A stretch of 64,000 nucleotides of DNA, from the NCBI GenBank assembly GCA_014529385.2, contig CM043963.1, positions 75,714,412 through 75,778,411 of the forward strand. Reading direction: 5' to 3'. The notes beneath the pieces are model-generated. The model had not been told where the DNA came from and ran no database searches. It worked only from the letters and a program-made list of their open reading frames with translations. Origin of the DNA: Adiantum capillus-veneris. Lineage: Eukaryota; Streptophyta; Polypodiopsida; Polypodiales; Pteridaceae. Shown here piece after piece: positions 17,191-28,875 of this stretch; position 1 is the first letter of the stretch, and the number at the start of each line of letters is the position of its first letter. A program made the position numbers and the translations under genes.

Positions 17191-19875
17191 GTCTATCCTG
17201 TTGAAAATTGCAGCACCCTCTAAACGATCGAGAATATCATCAATGCGAGGAATAGGAAACCTATTCTTGATGGTATTCTTATTCAACGCACGGTAATCAA
17301 TACACATGCGCCATGAGCCATCCTTCTTCTGCACTAGGAGCACTCGGGAGCAAAAGGGTGAAGAACTAGGCTGAATCAGCCCCTTCTCTAATAACTCCTC
17401 AACCTGGCCCATAATCTCTTTCTGCTGCGCCGCACTAACCCTGTAGGGAGGTCTATTTGGTGGGCTACACCCTGGCACCAAATCTATCCGATGGTCCTCA
17501 GGTCTCTCTGGCGGCAATTGCGACGGTAATGAATCAGAAAAACAGTCACTAAACTTTTGCAAAAATGATGACCTTTCTTTATCTAACACAGATAAATTTG
17601 ACTGATCACTATCTGAGACATCACGTGCAAAAATCAAGTACACAGAAAGATGATTCTTTATTACAGAAGTGATAGCAGAAGCAGATACAATAGGGACTGA
17701 CTCTCCTTTAAGCTTTACATCCAAGATGTGAGTTTTGCCCCTATGCTGTACAGTGATCTTTTTGTTGTAGGCATCCAAGACTCCATGCACTCGGAACATC
17801 CACGGGATCCCCAACAAGGCGTCACAACCTTCCAGCGGCATGATGTAAAACTCTTCAGTGTCCACATACGACTGAATATGCAGACGCAGTTTTCCAATGA
17901 TGGGAGTAACACACTCTGAGTGGCTAGGACATGCCAACCCTGCCTCTGCTGTGTACCCCATCTCTTCAGCTTTGATGCCGAGCTTCATAGCTAACTCTGG
18001 TGAGATAAAGTTGGCTTTGGCACCTGGATCAAAGAAGATGAGTGCCGTCTGATCTCTAACTTTACCCCATGCCCTGCATAACTCACTGGCATCTGTGCTG
18101 GGCCTGTCACCCACCATGTCTGCCACTAAACCTGCCGTGGGTTTTGGCTTCTTGCCTTTCTGGTCTTCTTTATCCTCTGAGTCAGCTGGCCTTTTCCTTT
18201 GTGGACAATGGATAGAAATATGACCAGGCTGCTCGCATATAAAGCATTTGTTTTCAGCCATTAGGACCTTCTTTTCCTCGAGCGACTTGCGCACAAAAGG
18301 CTTCCTTTTCTGTTTCTTTGCCTGCGCTCCAGAAGTCCCAGCTGAATCCTTATCTTTGGTGGCCTGTTCTGACCCCTGTGACGCATCAGGAGCCGTCTTC
18401 ACAAAGGGCTTCTTCGCTGAATTTTTCTTTTGCTGCCCTCCTTTATCACTGCTCGGAAATCCACTGTCCTCTCCTTTCAACAGGGCAAGACCAGTGTTCG
18501 CAACTTCCATAAGCTGAGTAAGGGTAGCCACTCTATTCTTTGTACAGTAATCGCGAAGCCCTTTAGGCAACCCACAACAATACTTCTCTATCTGCTCTGT
18601 CAGTGGCACAAATCTGTAGGAGGTCACTGAGTGTAATGCTTTACAAAACCTCCTATTGTACTCCAGCAAGCTCTTGCACGAAGCTGCCGTAAGCTGGTGC
18701 CAATCTGTCAAGACATCGGCTTCAAATTCATTTGATAGCCAAGCAGATGCAAACATTTGCTTGAAGTAAACCCAAGTGGCGGGTGCCTGTCCTTGCATTA
18801 ACAATGTCGTCCACCATGTCAGCGCATTGTCCTTTAAGAAAGTGGCAGCTTTCCTAACCTTCGAGGCCTCTGTAAAATTCCATCCCGCATAAGCTGTATC
18901 AAACTGCTGGAGGAAAGTGAGTGCCTTTGTCTTGTCCTCGAAACCACTGAAGGTACTGAACTTTACTGCTGCACCACCCTCTTTGTAAGCCTTCGGCTTC
19001 TCTAGTGCCCCCAAATTGTCATACGGAATGGTCTGCAACATGGGCACTGTACTAGGCATGATCGGCACGTGTTGGCCATTCACATTTTGCGTCAGAGGTG
19101 CGATATCTGGCTGCTGTCCAGAAAAACCAGCCATGCCAAAATGACCCTGTGGCACCCCAAACTGGCCCTGGTTGCCGTGGAAACCTTGCTGCATGCCGAT
19201 AGTACCATACATGGGGTTTGGCATGATGCCTTGCATACCCCCGAACACTGTTCCTGGCATGTACGGCTGACTTCCAGACGCATAACCAGCCATACTTTGG
19301 AACACTGATCCACCCCCGAAATACCCAGGATGTACCGTGGGTGGTGGAAAAACTGAGTGCATAGCCTGGTATCCAGCTCCCTGTCCATTCAAGACAGCAT
19401 GCTGGCTCTGAAAGGTGGCGGGCTGAACTGGCATAACCTGTGGAATAGGCGTTCTAGCCACCTGTTCAAGCACGGGAGGAACTTGCTTTGGAGCCCCCGA
19501 CTCCGCAACATGCGAGTGTTCCCTTTCCTCCTGCGCCTCATGAAGTACCTAAGCTTGAGCTTCAACAAGCTCCGTACGCGCCGTAGGTTGCCTATTTTGA
19601 TGTTGCACTGGTGGCGCTTGCAAGAATTCCATAAACCTCGGATTCTGCACCAGCTGCGAAAAGACATTCACCGCGGCAACTAACTGAGTCTTAAACGCAT
19701 CATCCTCGAGTTGCCCTGTCATAAAGCCTTGTACTACTGGAGGGACATTCACGTTGACAGGAGGTACAGACTGACGTGGCCGTGAGCTCTCGCCAATCTC
19801 AAAAACCATAGGAATCTCCTGCCTGTCCTTTGGAGAGGAACCCTCTTCCATAATTCCCTTCCCCTTGTCGGCCAT
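17191..19875 (-). pseudogene. Gag, protease and RT start of element F
   Basis: One frame from MADKGKGIMEEGSSPK, interrupted once by TAG at 19549-19551, then open to the deletion junction. Pro/Gly/Met-rich spacer, capsid-like [20 protein letters not shown] and [20 protein letters not shown], knuckle [14 protein letters not shown] (from about residue 544), protease [17 protein letters not shown] (D-P-G) and [16 protein letters not shown] opening [20 protein letters not shown] and [16 protein letters not shown] to FNRID. Then RT stops. The single TAG could be a mutation or a read-through stop; I favour mutation. Confidence 0.85.
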
Positions 19876-19957
19876 AGTGTAATCCCCGCGTTCTTGGACT
19901 GTGTGTCTTTACCCTGAACAATCCAGGCTCACTCTTTGAGGAAAAAGTGATTGATGT

Positions 19958-19973
19958 CCCGGCAACGGAACCA
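19958..19973 (-). other. Primer-binding site of element F
   Basis: Minus-strand TGGTTCCGTTGCCGGG follows the 5' LTR. It resembles the tRNA-Asp type site TGGCGCCGTTGCCGGG with changes in the acceptor-stem part. It is clearly not the initiator-Met site used by the copia elements here. Confidence 0.6.
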
Positions 19974-21429
19974 TGTAACCGGCCCGTAGGGCGGTAGGCG
20001 TTGGCTTTCACCCGCACAGAGCACTTTGCAAAGAGAACCTGTAATGGGAATTAACACTTCAACTCACACACGGCTCGGAAGCTAGAATGCTCGGAGCAGA
20101 CGCCGACAACCTGTAGGCCCCAAAATTGGCGCCCCTTTCGGTATTTCTTTATTCTTTAGGAGGGTAAATTACAAGGTAAGGTCCTGGGAATCCTTCACGT
20201 GTATCCACCTAGATACCATTTGATTTGGCCAAATTTCGGCAGCATAACAGCCCCAAAACTTGCGCGAAACCAATTCCCCTGCTGGAACTCGCTTGCACTG
20301 GCGTATACCCTCTGATTCCTGTCCAAAAACAGTAAATTCAGCACGCTGTATTTACTGGGTTTTGCCCTGTTTTCAGCCCCAAACAGTCCCCTAACTGTCC
20401 TTTGCCAGTGGGGCACGATTCCCAGTGATCCTGGCGTCCGTACGGCTGAAAAACAGTGAATTTACAGCGCATACACAGCGCTGATTTTGCACCTGTTCTG
20501 TGAGGTTATGACCCTCACCAGTGCCTGCTTTGGAGCAGCAGTTAGCTACCCCTGTTCCTGCTCAAGGAGGCTCTTGCCTCAGGACAAAAGCATGAACCCA
20601 CACAACTGTACATCAGTCAAATGAGTAGCCCTCTTGTGGGGCATCACATAACTGCACGTAGGGGAGAAAGAGAGCAGTATGTAGCGTGCGGGGCATCACT
20701 CCCGTCACCATACTGTGCATAGAGGGAAAGAAAGCACTCCATAGCTCTTAACCTGTGACAATCCGCCTGTGGCTGAAAATGGCGCCCCCTTTGTTGATAT
20801 GCAGCTCGTTTTTGCCTCCCAGAGTGGCAGAATCGCTCACAAGCTGACACGTCGCCCAGTTTCCGAGTTTGGGCTTTCCCTGCTAAAAATATCTCAACTG
20901 GTGCGTCAGTTGACTTTGCGGCAGAGTTGTAAAGTGTTCCCCTAGTCATACCGAAGGTAATGACGCGAACACATTTCGTGGCCCAAAATAGCAGTTCCCT
21001 AAATTTTAGGAGATGCTTCCGTTGGGCTCCCACTGGTCTTCTGACCATCTATCCTCATTGGGACCGTATCCAAAAAATGCAATGTGGCCCAACTGTCGGA
21101 TACTTTTGGTTGGTAGTCCCACCTTGACTTTACGCCTTAATTGAGTTCACTTCCTAGTATCCACCAACTTGCTAAGTGCGACGGGGGGACCTATATGATC
21201 TTGCTCTGAGCCTAGACATCCTCTTACCATACGAATTCCAGTGCCGACCCCTTCCCGTCTGCGGGTGAATCTACCATTCACATTGGCCATACAATGTCCG
21301 ACCGTTTGCTACTTCAAAAAGAGGGTCTTAAACAAATAAAATAAACCCCATTGGAAAGAAACCAACAACCAAGGTTAGCAGTTGCCACATCTCTGTGACA
21401 TGGTTAATAACTGCCACGTCCTCGTGACA
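19974..21429 (-). repeat. 5' LTR of element F
   Basis: 1456 bp, TGTAACCGG to CGTGACA. It defines the 3' LTR by near identity and is followed by the CACAT duplication at 21430-21434. Confidence 0.9.
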
Positions 21430-21434
21430 CACAT

Positions 21435-22464
21435 GATTTGCATGATGATAAGCATGATGATTTGCATGATGATCAAGATGTGCTTTCTCACAAGCATGAT
21501 GATTTGCATGAAGATGATGTGATTGTTCACAAGGATGATGTGTTAGTTGATTCTTTTTCTAGCGAAGCTAACCTTGTTGCAGATTCGATCAATCACGAAG
21601 AATCGATCTTGGCTTTCGAGTCGAGGTCCACAGCACCCCCCAGGCAAATTCGATCAAACATGACAAACCGATCTTAGCTCTCGAGCCTAGGTCCAAACAA
21701 CCCTCACAGGAAGTATTATGTGTTCGCATGATTAGTCAACACGCATTGTTCGAATGTTTCATTCGTGATCGTTTCCTGTATTTTAGTCAGCGTCTTTATG
21801 TGATCCCTTTTCCTAGACATGACATATTGTACGTTGAGTACGTTTCACTCATGAATGAGCACGGATGTATGCGGATTATTCATGAAAAGCTGAAAAGTAT
21901 GCATTCAAGGAAGTCACATTCCATGTCTCTTCCTTGACACGAACAGTCGTAGAAAGAGCACAAGAAAGTATGAGCACTAAGCATGGGCATTTCCGTTGTG
22001 AATTGCCACAGTTGATTGATAGATCAGCAAGACAAGATTCGATCTCATTGTTTGCGTGTGTGTGGTGAACGGTTTGGCACTTCGTCTATTTGTTCATCTA
22101 CATTGCATGCACAGTCATTTAGGAAGACAAGATCTTTTCCAGTCACTTTACATGGAATAGGTATGTTCATGTTTTTGTGTTGGAAGTGGTTTCAAGAATT
22201 TTCAGCCTTGGAGATTCTTGAAGAAGGTGGACCTACGTCCATAGACAAAGTTGAAGCATTGAAGGAGCTATAGATGGTTTTGTGTCGCTTTCGGCGCGGC
22301 CCAAAGAAGCAAGTGTTGCGGACCTTTATGAAGTTCAAGTATCGCATGACCCACGCATCAGAGTGGGCCGGCGAAGAGTCCTTTCCAGAATTCTGGATGC
22401 TATTGGCAATCTCTCTCGACGCCATATAGTTCGGTACTAGTACCTCACTTTGAAAAGGAGGGGG
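21435..22464 (+). pseudogene. His/Asp repeat and C-terminal domain of element H
   Basis: Opens with repeated DDKHDDLHDDQDV and HKHDDLHEDD units, then DSFSSEANLVADSINHEE, and after frameshifts VLCVRMISQHALFECFIRDR, RLYVIPFPRHDILY, LMNEHGCMRIIHEKLKSMHS, ERFGTSSICSSTLHAQS, VTLHGIGMFMFLCWKWFQEF and KFKYRMTHASEWAGEESF. This is the family-alpha domain seen in B and D. Stops near 21936, 21956 and 22271 show decay. It ends at the polypurine tract AAAAGGAGGGGG. Confidence 0.75.
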
Positions 22465-23545
22465 TGTCACGTGACACATCTAACCCTATGTGTCCGTGGA
22501 CAAGCTACGGCATGACCAGGGTTCAGTTCAGTCAAGTCAGTCTAAAATAGGAAGTGTTCTGGCACTTTTGTGAGTCTATTCGCAGACCGTGCATGCCCAG
22601 GCACTTAGAGTAGATGCATATCCTCCGGTTGCACAGAGCATGATCATCAGCATTCCCATCAAAATCCATCAGCATCATCAGGGGAATTTTCCAGTGTATT
22701 AAACCTATTTTCTCTATTTTTGACATTTTTCACTTATTTATGAAGTGACTTTGTTGGGAACTGGGTAGGGCAATTTTTAAAAGTAATATATAAGCAAACC
22801 TAGGGCTAAGCTAATTTGGCAGAAGTGGAGAAGGTGCAACAGGCAATCTACTTGCAACAGGCTACCCTCTCTTCCTCTCAGCAAGACAAACCCCCCCTCA
22901 GCCTAGCGTTTTTCAGCCTGGCGTTTTCAGCAAAGGAAGAACCAGCGTTTTCAGTCCCAGCAGCCTGACGTTTTCAGCCAGCCTACTCAACGTTTCTGCA
23001 CCAGCAAGATCAGCGATTCCACAACAGAATTTCAGCGTTTTGTAGACAGCAACATTCAACGTTTTTTTTGGAGTAGTGAGCCAGCATTTTCAGCAGCATG
23101 ACAGCATCGATTTCAGCCCATAAGAAGTAGCAGAAGGAAAGTCAGTTCATCCATCACAGTCGTCGTTCCGTCTTCTGTACAGTACTCAGTTTTCAGCAGT
23201 AGACTCGTCCTCGTCGTCACCACTGTCGGCCTCGACATAGTAAGCATTTAGACTCATTGCATCAGCCATTGTACCAGATTGTGCAATCAATAGTAGACTC
23301 CTCTCGCCATCAAGTGGGGCCCTTGGAGGAGGGTTTTACAACTTCCCTGGTGTCGTATTCTCTTCTCTCTCTATCTCTCAGTCTCATGCACCTTCACGCA
23401 CATTGTCTATTCACTTTGTTTGTGATCACTTGCACTCTCTCATTAAAGCACGAAAGGCTCTCCCTTCCCTAAAAACAAGGAACCTTGAGCACAGATCGGA
23501 GCACTCATCTTGAGCAAAGTTCAACTCATTCCGCTACACCTTACA
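22465..23545 (+). repeat. 3' LTR of element H
   Basis: Starts TGTCACGTGACACATC after the polypurine tract and ends CACCTTACA. 1081 bp, family alpha. AGCGTTTTCAGC units are dense at about 22905-23090. Flanked on the right by copia-K integrase sequence. Confidence 0.85.
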
Positions 23546-23961
23546 GAAGAAGCTCATCTTCCTGGGCTATTCACAAGAGTCTGATGGATACTGGCTTTAT
23601 GATCTTGACGCCAAGACCACCGCAGTTAGCCGTGATGTGACTTTCATGGAGCTTTTCAGCACACCTGTAGAGGGGGCAGCATCCAAGCCTATACCTTCTC
23701 TACATCCTCCTCGTCCACCTCCTACACCTGATCCTACCCCTATCTCTGTTTCTTTACCCTCTACACCGCAGCCAATTACTTCACCCGATCATGCCATGAT
23801 AGATTCCAATTCTGATGTGGATGATGGTTCTCCTCCGGTGGAGGCGGTTCTACCTCGCAAGGAGAAGTCAGTACTTGGTTGGCTCTACTCTACGGTTTCT
23901 TCCTCTGGAGTCACGAAGTTACTAGCACCGCCAGACCTGACCAGCCTCGATGTTCTAGACG
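23546..23961 (+). pseudogene. Copia K integrase C-terminus, plus-strand piece
   Basis: Reads KKLIFLGYSQESDGYWLYD and KTTAVSRDVTFMELFSTP, the usual end of a copia integrase region, then a Pro-rich linker (PPRPPPTPDPTP) and SVLGWLYSTVSSSGVTKL. The same linker is on the minus strand at 31105-31500. Cut at 23961 by gypsy J and resumed at 29326. Confidence 0.75.
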
Positions 23962-25081
23962 TTGTTAGGAGTTTTTTGGAAGAAGTGATTGCGCATATGT
24001 ACATACACATGCATGGTGCATCGAATAAATAATTTCTCATTGTCTAGAGCCAGATGGTTACGTGGGGTCCACATGTGTACGGGTAGGACAACGTGTACAT
24101 AGTACATCGATTTTCATCGTCACCAGTATTAGTGTGTTTTTCTATAATAATGAGGAGTTGGTAGAGCGTAAAACTTCTCGAGGAAGCTATTAGCGGGCCG
24201 ACGCCATGAGGTAAGCAAGTGCGTCAGATGGCATCCAGTGGCGTCAGGAGGTCGATGGGGTCAAGACTTGTACGTGGATAAGTGAGGACACAACGGGAAT
24301 GTTTTCTTGTGATGATTATGCAGAAAGGTCATCATGAGAACTGTATCTAGGGACCACTTCACATGATTGCGAGGTGCATTATTGGAAAAAGTTGAGTGCC
24401 AGGTGTGTGGATGGATGTAGAAGGGTAACAAAAACGCACTGCGTGGCCATTTTTTTCCCCTGTTAATCGAAAGGCCAAAGGTACCCAATAAAGTGAAGTG
24501 TGGGCACCAAAAAACCTGAGAAAAGACCTGAAAAAACGTGGAGAGAAGAGGAGGAACAACCGCAACTCAGTTTTTGTTGTTTTTGGAGCCTGTTTTGGCC
24601 ATAAACTGCTCATCCGAGCTCGGATTTGAGCACTTTAATATTGTAGACTGGGGTTTTTGGTCGTTCCAGACGCAATGGTGCTGTCCATTTTGCCAAATTC
24701 CTCACTATTTCCTGTTGTTTTGGCCATGTAAGTTTCTCCTATGAGCGAAGCCTCTGCTCAAATTTGTGATTGTATCTGGCATATTTCATCCATATTGTGT
24801 GAGCTATCTGCCCATTTGTGTCGGCCCAAGCTCAATTGTAACTAAGCATCAGAAATCTTCCTCCTTTGAGCTGATTTGTGTATGTGTGCGTGCGCGCTTG
24901 TGTGTGTTGAGTTGATAAATGGATAGTCTCTCTCCTCTCACTCCATCGGTGTATTCCCTGTCTCGGCAACGTGGATTGTGTAAGCCGAGTGGTGTCCCAT
25001 ATAGTGTGTGTGTGTGTGTGTATTATCTCAAGAGTGTGTCGGGTGATTATAGAGGCGTTGTGTGTGTTTCCATCCCGCTCA
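23962..25081 (+). repeat. 5' LTR of gypsy J
   Basis: About 1120 bp from TTGTTAGGAG to CATCCCGCTCA. The last 450 bp recur at 28876-29325. A GT microsatellite lies at about 25003-25020, and GTGTGT tracts differ in length between the two LTRs. Confidence 0.75.
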
Positions 25082-26271
25082 TATTCTTTTTGTTCCTCCA
25101 CTGAGAATCTTCTTCGAGTACCTTCAGCTTCGAGATTATAGATTGCAGGTTACAGGTTACAGCTTATAGGTACAGGTACATGTACAGGTACAGGTGATTC
25201 ACACAGGTACATGTAGCTGGAGTAGAGTGATATACTGGCAAGTGGGAGTCTTCTACAGTTACAGTGGATATGCATCATTTGGCGTCTGTTTGAGCGTATT
25301 GTCTGGTATTGTACGTTACTTGTGGATACTACCATTGTACGCCTTTATGGAGCCATACTTGGTTTTATTTGGCAATCCTAGCCATTTTTGAGACTTGGTT
25401 TGGAAGATAGTCATTTCTGAGACTTGACTATACGACATTTGCATAAACCTTCGTGAGAGGGTCTTGGTGAGGTTTTATTGAGCTAGGGGATTCTTAAGTG
25501 TGAGATACTTTCGCTGATACAGGTGGCTGGAGCACCCTTTTCGTGACTTCGTCATAAGCTATGTACTAGTGATTCCTACTTGATGCTTGGATGCCGTTGT
25601 TGGCAGGTTATGCATACATATACAGTCTATATTTTGGGCTTTTACAGCTCTAATTATGAAAAAAATTTGCCAAAATTTTTCCGAGTTGTGATGGTTGATC
25701 TGTTGGTCTTTTGAGCCATTTATGTTGTTATGTTGTTGAAATTCTGGCAAAATCAGAGGGTAATGAGTCAAGTGTGCTTTCTTGGGAGCTGCATGGATGG
25801 CTTTTGATGGATAATCACAATCGACCTCAGTTCACTCCTTTTCATTTTGCACAAAGAATCTAGAGAAATATTCATGTGAACAGGAAGATTTTTTACCGAC
25901 AGCGCATAGTCTTTATGTTTGGGCCAAGAAGATTAAGAGAGATACTGTAATATCCTTTGTATGTTGTTATTGCGATGATTAACTATGAAAACTCATTTGA
26001 TGTGCATGTGTTCATCCTTTTCTAAAAGCTTCATTGAAGTTTCTGGGGATTGAGTTAGTAAAAAGTTTTGGGTTCTTGCACCTGTGTTAGAAGAGGTTCT
26101 CAAAGCATCGAAACTTGGGTAGCCATGGCTTTCTCTTATCGGAATTTCATGGAAGAAGTGATTAGATGTGGAAGAATTTCATTGGGCAATCAGATTTATG
26201 ATCTGTCGCAGATGTTACATCTTCTCTAGATTTGTTCGAAGAGTAATGCACAAGTTTGGTCCAAAGAGTAG
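25082..26271 (+). other. Leader of gypsy J
   Basis: About 1.2 kb with no clear protein. It has ACAGGTACAGG units at 25145-25210. A 67-bp segment at 25467-25533 resembles the leader of copia L (46213-46279). No standard tRNA primer site is recognisable just after the LTR. Confidence 0.5.
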
Positions 26272-27360
26272 TTGAGTGCGGCTGATCCACCTGTGAGATT
26301 AAGTTGGGACAATCTACGGCATGGATTGGAAGTGGAGTTTGTGAAGACAGAAGATCTTGATAAAGTGTGGCAAGAAGTACAGGGTTTGGTGCAAAGGGAA
26401 GGTGAGCCAGTAAATGCGTACATACGTAAGTTTTCAACGGCATGGGAGCGGATGTGCAAGGATTTAGCACCACAGGTACCTCCACTTGACATGATGAAGA
26501 AGGACAGGTTCTTGGCTGGTCTTTGGGAGAATATACGTTGGAGAGTGGAGCTAAAGAAGCCTAGGACATATGACGATGCACTCCAGGTAGCGAGGAACAA
26601 AGAGTGGAAGCTGAGAAGAATGAGTTAGCTAGGAGTAGAGTCTTTGCCCAGGAGGTCTGAGTTTCAACCTATGGATTCTTTGCAAGGTCGCATGCCAGGG
26701 GTTCATCATGAACCAGTGGTTTCTGTTACTCCTCAGGTTATGCAAGCAATGGTCACTACAACAGTGCAAGATGATGGACTAAGGCAAGACATGAGGCAAG
26801 TGGTAGATTTAATGAAGAATCTTAGCCTAAACATGCTAGGTAATGTGGGAAATAATCGAGGTCGTGTGAGGTTTGCAGATCAGCCAGGAGGTGAAGAAAA
26901 ACCCAGGAATGGTGTTGGACAAAGCAATGGTAGGTTCTGGAGGCAAACGCCCACGTGTTATAATTGCGAAGAGTTGGGTCACATCAGCCCGCAATGTGAT
27001 AAGCCACCAAGGATGGGAGGAGACATGTATCCATTGCCAAGACAGGTGCTAACTAGGTCAAATGATTATGGCATTGAGATTAAGGGAGAAGAAGGAACCA
27101 GTGGATTAACCCAAGAGGAAAGGGAAAGACAAAAGTGATGAGTGTGGTCACCTTGGAAAAGGCAGCAAAGCTGGAGGATACATTAGTGATGCCTATTGGG
27201 AAGAGGACCACACAGGATAAGGAAGGAAGAAGTGGTGCAGGTCTCAGTAAGAAGAAAGGAAAGAGCCATGAAGACGAGGATGTTAAGGCCAAGAGGAAAA
27301 GAAGGGCTCATTGCAAGTTTCATGTTTCAAATTTTCCACTAGGGGATGGGCAATCGACTT
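26272..27360 (+). pseudogene. Gag of gypsy J
   Basis: Capsid-like text LQREGEPVNAYIRKFSTA-type (QREGEPVNAYIRKFSTAW) and FLAGLWENIRWRVELKKP. One in-frame TAG at 26626-26628 interrupts the frame, which stays open on both sides. The knuckle is CYNCEELGHISPQC near 26957. A Lys-rich tail in another frame ends at about 27360. Confidence 0.75.
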
Positions 27361-27483
27361 GAAGGAGGATCTGACAAGCAGGAAAGCAGATGTTACTCTT
27401 GGGCAGCTTATAGAGATGGTGCCTAAGCTAAAGCGACAGTGGAAGAGGATGGTTAACCCAATGGAGAAAGAACCAGAGGTTCA

Positions 27484-28870
27484 GTGAAGGTATTGGCGAT
27501 GGATGAGCTACGAGACATTTGCCCCATAGTAGATGTGTGGCACAAAAGAAAAAATATGGGACAAGGTTATGTTGATGGTGGAGCCCAAATATGTATCATA
27601 ACATACTCATGCGTTGAGAAGATTGGTCTTACAATGATTGGGGTGTTAGGCTTTCGGATCATATTGGCAAACCATCAGAAAGTAAAATGTTTGGGTGTTG
27701 TAAAGAGCTTAGAAGTGGAGGCGTATGATGCAAAGGCGGTGGTTGATTTTCATGTGATGCCAGCGGGGTTGGGAGCATATCCTATTATACTGGGCAGACC
27801 ATGGTTACATGCAGTGGGAGCTGTTCAAGATTGGCGACGTGGTACGATTAGCCTCTATGGAAAGACAAGTGTCAAGAAGCTATATAATATGGACACAAGG
27901 AAACGATTGGAGGAACTTTATGAAGATGAGGATGAGTCTAGTGATGAAGACTATTCTACAGTGTCTGACGAGGACAATGATAGTACTACCAGCAGTGATG
28001 AGGATGTTGATGTTGTATTTCTTTTGATGGACAAAGAAATCCATGAGTGTGGTTTAGTTGCATTTGCAAATGAGATTGAAGATGAAAGTGAAGGGCCTTA
28101 TGAAGTGATTGAAGGGCTGATGCAAACCAAGGTTGAATTGTCAAAGAAGCAGGAATTGATGACACAAATGATCAGTGGAAACCTCTCAGCTATGGAGAAG
28201 GAGATATATTTTCACATGCTAGCTAGTTTTCCTGATTTGTTCATTACTTCATATGAAGAGATTAGAGGGTTCAAAGGAGAAGAGATGCATATAGAGCTGA
28301 AGGAAGGTGCTAAGCTAGTGCAGCAAAGGCTAAGAAGGATGGGTCAAGAGCAGATGGAAGCCTTGCGGGAAGAGGTGGACAAGTTATTGAAGACAGGGTT
28401 CATAATCCCAGTGGAGACCATAGAATGGGTGAGTCTAGTAGTGGTCAGTCCAAAGAAGGATGGAAAGTGGAGGATTTGTGTAGATTTTAAACCCTTAAAC
28501 GCAACCACTAAGAAGAACTCATATCCTCTTCCCTTCATCGATCAGATCTTGGATTCAGTGGTAGGTTATGAGAGGTACAATGTGTGTGATGGTTTTTCAA
28601 GCTATTATCAATTGAAGATTGCTCTTAAAGACCGAATAAAGATAACTTTCATTATGCCATAGGGTTGTTATTGCTACACGGTATTGCCATTTGGGTTGTC
28701 AAATGGACCATCCTTCTATCAAGAGAGAGCAAATTGGGTATTGGCACCATTCATTGGTAGTTGTGTTAAAGATTTTATGACAACTTTTGTGTCTACAGCA
28801 GTAGGGTTGAACACCATGAGAAGCTGCAGATGGTATTGGCTCGATATGATGAATGTGGAGGACAACTAAA
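27484..28870 (+). pseudogene. Protease and partial RT of gypsy J
   Basis: Retropepsin-like GYVDGGAQICIITYSCVEKI (D-G-G triplet) and AYPIILGRPWLHAVGAVQDW. An acidic stretch (EDEDESSDEDYSTVSDEDND) separates it from RT: VSPKKDGKWRICVDFKPLN, SYPLPFIDQILD and the motif-A region CDGFSSYYQLKI. After a TAG at about 28661 it reads VLPFGLSNGPSFYQ and then degrades before the catalytic DD motif. It is not the chromovirus type found elsewhere in the window. Confidence 0.8.
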
Positions 28871-28875
28871 TCCAA

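Larger units (their letters stand above)
14459..21429 (-). mobile_element. Ty3/gypsy chromovirus F, deletion derivative
   Basis: 6971 bp bounded by TGTAAC...GTGACA LTRs and a CACAT target duplication. It contains gag, protease, the start of RT, then directly the second half of integrase and a chromodomain. RT core, RNase H and the first half of integrase are absent; related chromoviruses such as I indicate a gap of well over 1 kb. The LTRs differ at fewer than about ten bases plus a 24-bp indel, so it inserted recently. Confidence 0.9.
8532..23545 (+). mobile_element. Family-alpha element H (composite, interrupted twice)
   Basis: Three plus-strand pieces, 8532-8741, 13926-14458 and 21435-22464, join into one family-alpha internal region followed by the 3' LTR 22465-23545. 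The interruptions are copia G and chromovirus F. The 5' end is missing: sequence before the late gag is replaced by the oppositely oriented LTR of element B at 8531/8532. Confidence 0.8.

Noticed and set aside
24832-25101. Thr/His-rich frame near a GT repeat
   Set aside because: Low-complexity translation inside the LTR of gypsy J.
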